From: Flavobacteriales bacterium | GTDB lineage: Bacteria; Bacteroidota; Bacteroidia; Flavobacteriales_F; PHOS-HE28 | Assembly: GCA_016719225.1 (NCBI GenBank) | Contig: JADKAN010000004.1 | Coordinates: 124,001 to 188,000, forward strand | Reading direction: 5' to 3' | DNA length: 64,000 nucleotides | Shown: one piece after another, positions 60,866 to 64,000 of the stretch | Position numbering within the stretch: the first letter of the stretch is position 1 | Layout: the number at the start of each line of letters is the position of its first letter | The notes under the pieces: model-generated | What the model was told of the DNA's origin: nothing | Databases searched by the model: none | What the model saw: only the letters and a program-made list of their open reading frames with translations | Position numbers and translations under genes: made by a program

Positions 60866-61200
60866 TCGCTTCGGGACCTTGATGGAACCTCTGACATTCT
60901 TGGCGGATGGTCAAGGACATTTGTATCCTGCTACATTCTGTGGTTGAAACCTGAAGACTTCCAAAAGCGGGTGGAAAACACGCATGCAACAATCAGAAAC
61001 CACACCCACAAGTGACCCAGCCAAGAATGGTCGGAGATCACAAGGGGGCTGGAACACTTGCGGGAGCATTGGGCAAAGTTGTCCGATGAACAGCATACTG
61101 GATGAAGGCTTGCGGATCCGGGCATCGCAGTAAAGAACCTTAGCAATAACGCGGTTTGAACAGAACACTGAGGAGCGTGGTCCCTGATCCGGTCGTGGCC

Positions 61201-61875
61201 ATGGTACTGAGCATAAAGACACAGGTCTTGTTGCGCTATTATTCCCTACGCTTCAGTTCCACCCTTATTAGAAAAGGTACTACGGACATCAAGGTTTTCA
61301 AGGATGTGTTCGTTTACGGCGGCATGGACCTGCCGCTAAGGATAAACCCAAGTGTGATTATCGATGCAGGCGCTTACACCGGGCTCACCTCTCTTTTCTA
61401 CTCGTTGAAATATCCGAACGCACGCATTATTTCCGTTGAACCGGAAGCATCCAATTTCAAGAAATTGCAGGAAAACACACGAACGCGCAACAACATCACG
61501 GCAGTACAAGCAGGTCTATGGCACAAGGACGCATATCTGAAGATCAGGGATAGAAAGACCGGGAACTGGGGCTTTGCTGTTCATGAAGTGAACGGATCGG
61601 AAGAGTTCGACATAAAGGCAGTTACCCTGGACCACTTGATAAGCGTGAATAATATTGAAAGGATAGGGCTGCTCAAGATCGATATCGAAGGCGCGGAAAA
61701 GGAATTGTTCTCAAGCAACTATAGCAACTGGTTGAACAAGGTGGACGTGATCGTAGTGGAGTTGCATGACCGGTTCAAAGCGGGTTGCACCGACTCCCTG
61801 AAGGCCATGATAGACCCCAGTGAATGGGACGAGCATGTGAAGGGGGAAAAAGTGATCTTGAGCAGAAAGAAATGA
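61201..61875 (+). CDS. FkbM family methyltransferase
   Basis: The 224-residue protein (from the ATG at 61201; a TTG at 61156 gives a longer start) has the SAM-binding core VIIDAGAYTGLTSLFYSLKY and ISVEPEASNFKKLQENT, then LLKIDIEGAEKELF, typical for FkbM methyltransferases. Such enzymes methylate sugars or other small or polymeric substrates; no donor-specific feature is visible. Base composition is lower in GC than gpsA and it stands alone between intergenic regions, which fits acquisition, although this was not tested. Confidence 0.82.
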   Translation: MVLSIKTQVLLRYYSLRFSSTLIRKGTTDIKVFKDVFVYGGMDLPLRINPSVIIDAGAYTGLTSLFYSLKYPNARIISVEPEASNFKKLQENTRTRNNITAVQAGLWHKDAYLKIRDRKTGNWGFAVHEVNGSEEFDIKAVTLDHLISVNNIERIGLLKIDIEGAEKELFSSNYSNWLNKVDVIVVELHDRFKAGCTDSLKAMIDPSEWDEHVKGEKVILSRKK

Positions 61876-61950
61876 TGTGAGGTCCTCATGAAGGCTCCAC
61901 TTCATTTGGAAGCATGCCTGTGGAAGGCAGCACCCGGGCGATACTTCCCC

Positions 61951-62943
61951 TCACGCTAACTTATCGCTCAACAATCGCATTTCGATCATCGGTGCGATGC
62001 GCTCATACAGCATGCGGTACGTAGCCTCGGTTATGGGCATATCAACACCAAGTTTGCTGTTGATCTCGTGGACGCATTTCACGGCGTAGTATCCTTCGGC
62101 TACCATGTTCATTTCCATCTGCGCGGCCTTCACGCTGTAGCCTTTGCCGATCATGGCGCCGAACTCGCGGTTGCGGCTGAAGGCGGAGTAGGCCGTTACA
62201 AGCAGGTCACCCAAATAGGCCGGTTCGTTGATGTCCCGTGTGATCGGATGCACGGCGGTCACGAAGCGCTCGATCTCCTGGATGGCACGGCTCACTAATA
62301 CCGCACGGTAGTTGTCGCCGTAGCCCAAGCCCACGCTGATGCCCGCGCACACTGCGATGACGTTCTTCAGGATGGCGGAGTATTCGGTGCCGTAGATATC
62401 GTCGCTGAGCGTCGTCTTCAGGAAGCGGCCGCTGAGCGCATCGCCCATCAGCTTTGCTTTCGCGGGATCTTGGCTGGCGATGGTGAGGTAGCTCAAGCGT
62501 TCCAGCGCTACCTCTTCTGCATGGCACGGGCCGCAGATGATGCCAAGGTCGTTCTTCTGCACGCCCCAATCCGTGAAGAGGTATTCGCCTACGATCTGGT
62601 TGGTTTCCGGCACGATACCCTTCACTGCGCTGAAACAGATCTTGCCCTTCAGCGCATCGGGCTCCAACTGGTCCATGGCGGTTTTCAGGAATGCGCTCGG
62701 CACAGCGAAAACCACCACATCCGCGGTCTTCACCACGGTACGTATGTCAGTATCCATTGCAAGGCGTTGCACGTCGAATTGCGCGCCGCTGGTGTAGTCC
62801 GGGTTATGTCCGTACTTGGCGATGTGGTCAATGGTCGCTTGGCGGCGCACCCACCAGCCCACGCTTTGCTGCGTATTGGTAAGTAGTTTTACCAAGGCTG
62901 TTCCCCAGGAGCCAGCACCGACCACCGCGATCCTCACGCTCAT
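61951..62943 (-). CDS. gpsA: NAD(P)H-dependent glycerol-3-phosphate dehydrogenase
   Basis: GpsA reduces dihydroxyacetone phosphate to glycerol 3-phosphate for phospholipid synthesis. The 330-residue protein has the Rossmann motif VVGAGSWGTALVKLL with GAGSWG at 9-14, and the catalytic region TEYSAILKNVIAVCAGISVG. ITRDINEPAYLGDLLVTAYS and SRNREFGAMIGKGYS follow. It overlaps the next upstream gene by 4 bases. Confidence 0.96.
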   Translation of the reverse strand: MSVRIAVVGAGSWGTALVKLLTNTQQSVGWWVRRQATIDHIAKYGHNPDYTSGAQFDVQRLAMDTDIRTVVKTADVVVFAVPSAFLKTAMDQLEPDALKGKICFSAVKGIVPETNQIVGEYLFTDWGVQKNDLGIICGPCHAEEVALERLSYLTIASQDPAKAKLMGDALSGRFLKTTLSDDIYGTEYSAILKNVIAVCAGISVGLGYGDNYRAVLVSRAIQEIERFVTAVHPITRDINEPAYLGDLLVTAYSAFSRNREFGAMIGKGYSVKAAQMEMNMVAEGYYAVKCVHEINSKLGVDMPITEATYRMLYERIAPMIEMRLLSDKLA

Positions 62944-64000
62944 TGGAAATGGACATTGGCCTTCATTTCCTTGCCATCGCGGATCACCGTCACCGTGGTG
63001 GTGTCGCCTTTCTTGAACATGCCGAGCGCTTTCATATAGCCCATCATGTCCGGAACTTCATGGTCGCCCATCTTGATCACGATGTCGCCGGCTTTAAGCC
63101 CCGCATTTGCTGCTGGTTTGCTTTCGGTGATGCCGTCTATACGCAGGCCTTTACCGTCGTACATGTAATCCGGCACCACGCCGAGCGTCACGGAGAAGCG
63201 CGGTGTTTTCGAAGTATCCGTGTCGGCGGTCTTGGTAAAGGCTAGCTTGGTGCTGTCGTTCAGTGTGGTGATCACCGCTTCGATGTAACGCGCGATGCGC
63301 AACATGCCGGTGTAGTTCACTTTGTCGGCATCGTCGGTCGGCTTGTGGTAATCCTCTTCACTGCCGGTGAAGAAGTGGATCGCTGGCACGCCTTGTAGGT
63401 AGAAACTCGTGTGGTCGCTGGGCCCGATGCCGCCTTCGGTGGTCTTGATGTTGAGGTTGCCCGCCTTCAGCTTGGTGATGCCCGGCCACGAAGGTGAGGT
63501 ACCGATGCTGTTGATCGCCACGTCGTTGGTGCTGTCCATGCGGCCCACCATGTCCATGTTGATCATGTACGTAAGGCTGTCGATAGCTAAGGTTGGATGC
63601 TTAGCCCACGAGTTGGAACCGTAGAGCCCTTTCTCCTCGCCGCTGAAGGCGATGAAGAGGTAGTTGTTGTTCTTCGCTTTCGGCATGTTCTGCAGGTCCG
63701 CGGCCAACTGCATCAACACGGCCACGCCGCTCGCATTGTCGTCCGCCCCGTTGTGTATGGCAGGTTCTCCGCGATACAGCGAGCCTTCACCGCCGAAGCC
63801 CAGGTGGTCGTAGTGCGCACCGATCACCACAGTGTAAGGCTTGTGGTTATTGATGAAGCCCACCACGTTGTGCCCGGTCCTCTCCTCGCGTATGATCTCC
63901 GTGTGGATCACTACGGGGTCGCCGTCCTGGCCCAGCTTCGCGAAGCCGCTCTTGGTGAGGAAGACCACGGGTACGCTGCACGGCTGCAATTTCATCTCGA
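62940..64000 (-). CDS. M28 family metallopeptidase with PDZ domain, N-terminus beyond window
   Basis: The C-terminal 353 residues of a zinc aminopeptidase are visible; the frame stays open to the window end. Zinc-binding motifs are HYDHLGFGGEGS, NGADDNASGVAVLMQL, FSGEEKGLYGSNSWA and NMDMVGRMD, and HFFTGSEEDYHKPTD carries the last ligand histidine. The C-terminal PDZ domain (LGVVPDYMYDGKGLRID, PAANAGLKAGDIVIKMGDHE) suggests recognition of peptide C-termini. The start overlaps gpsA by 4 bases on the same strand. It is probably secreted or periplasmic, but the signal is not in view. Confidence 0.9.
   Translation of the reverse strand, partial: EMKLQPCSVPVVFLTKSGFAKLGQDGDPVVIHTEIIREERTGHNVVGFINNHKPYTVVIGAHYDHLGFGGEGSLYRGEPAIHNGADDNASGVAVLMQLAADLQNMPKAKNNNYLFIAFSGEEKGLYGSNSWAKHPTLAIDSLTYMINMDMVGRMDSTNDVAINSIGTSPSWPGITKLKAGNLNIKTTEGGIGPSDHTSFYLQGVPAIHFFTGSEEDYHKPTDDADKVNYTGMLRIARYIEAVITTLNDSTKLAFTKTADTDTSKTPRFSVTLGVVPDYMYDGKGLRIDGITESKPAANAGLKAGDIVIKMGDHEVPDMMGYMKALGMFKKGDTTTVTVIRDGKEMKANVHFQ

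Larger units (their letters stand above)
60549..61200. other. long intergenic region with paired palindromes and a possible gene remnant
   Basis: No intact gene lies in these about 650 bases. The segment 60611-60690 reads in one frame as ENGSTNAQQNGGIGDPCDNG, which resembles the GDPCDDG-type linker common in Bacteroidota surface proteins, so it may be a broken piece of such a gene. Two related palindromes lie at 60752-60769 and 60844-60865. The stretch 60870-61150 shows nothing I recognise. Confidence 0.5.

Noticed and set aside
1..64000. CRISPR array, insertion sequence, prophage, rRNA or origin
   Set aside because: No regular short repeats with spacers, terminal inverted repeats with transposase, phage structural genes, rRNA sequence or DnaA-box cluster was found on either strand.

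Overview
The window is a GC-rich chromosomal segment of a Bacteroidota bacterium, most likely a Flavobacteriales lineage. The clues are about ten secreted proteins ending in type IX secretion (T9SS) C-terminal sorting domains, a PorZ-like T9SS component, a folate/MEP/tRNA housekeeping set of Bacteroidota type, DUF4292 and SprB-repeat proteins, an ECF sigma factor with a membrane-spanning beta-barrel partner, and TAnnTTTG-type -7 promoter boxes with few Shine-Dalgarno sequences. No transposase, integrase, phage gene, rRNA or CRISPR array was seen.

Layout. 1-5000: a partial small gene, then a phosphodiesterase-TPR-sulfotransferase fusion bracketed by two paralogous secreted T9SS proteins. 5160-8817: rseP-dxr and a Sua5-type tsaC. 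8854-11440: an accessory island with a truncated RHS protein ending in a zincin-like domain, an overlapping lipoprotein that may be its immunity partner, and a second broken RHS fragment running into the 3' end of a P-type ATPase gene. 13976-14160: an 86-bp tandem repeat upstream of the ATPase, then a rhodanese-thioredoxin lipoprotein. 14973-26776: GH3-like protein, M23 peptidase, GNAT, gltX-folB, tRNA-Cys, porZ, recO, oligopeptidase B, LysM transglycosylase. 26975-28565: gatA-tatA. 28886-35091: three secreted proteins (SprB-repeat/fibre-like, GH-A glycoside hydrolase, propeller-like). 35220-35808: a DUF433/DUF5615 toxin-antitoxin pair flanked by 26-bp direct repeats that match the 3' part of the neighbouring envC-like gene. 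35906-41251: envC-like, DUF4292 lipoprotein, TPR lipoprotein, sugar nucleotidyltransferase and dut, one co-directional operon with several 4-bp overlaps. 41395-45766: two ssb paralogues bracketing a coupled ECF sigma / TM-plus-beta-barrel / PKD-T9SS cassette; the two ssb genes share a conserved upstream element. 45977-50128: universal stress protein and a YfiR-TPR-SpoIIE signalling operon. 50239-55781: ferritin, pth, L25/Ctc, prs, RNase R. 55891-60548: a GEVED T9SS protein and an FG-GAP/ASPIC T9SS protein split by a frameshift. 60549-64000: an intergenic stretch with paired palindromes, an FkbM methyltransferase, gpsA and a partial M28 peptidase.

The strongest leads for something undescribed are the TA module framed by envC-derived direct repeats, the ssb-linked upstream element together with the ECF/barrel/PKD cassette between the two ssb genes, the RHS zincin/lipoprotein pair, and the phosphodiesterase-TPR-sulfotransferase locus with its paired secreted proteins. 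All functional assignments come from reading motifs; no database search was possible.
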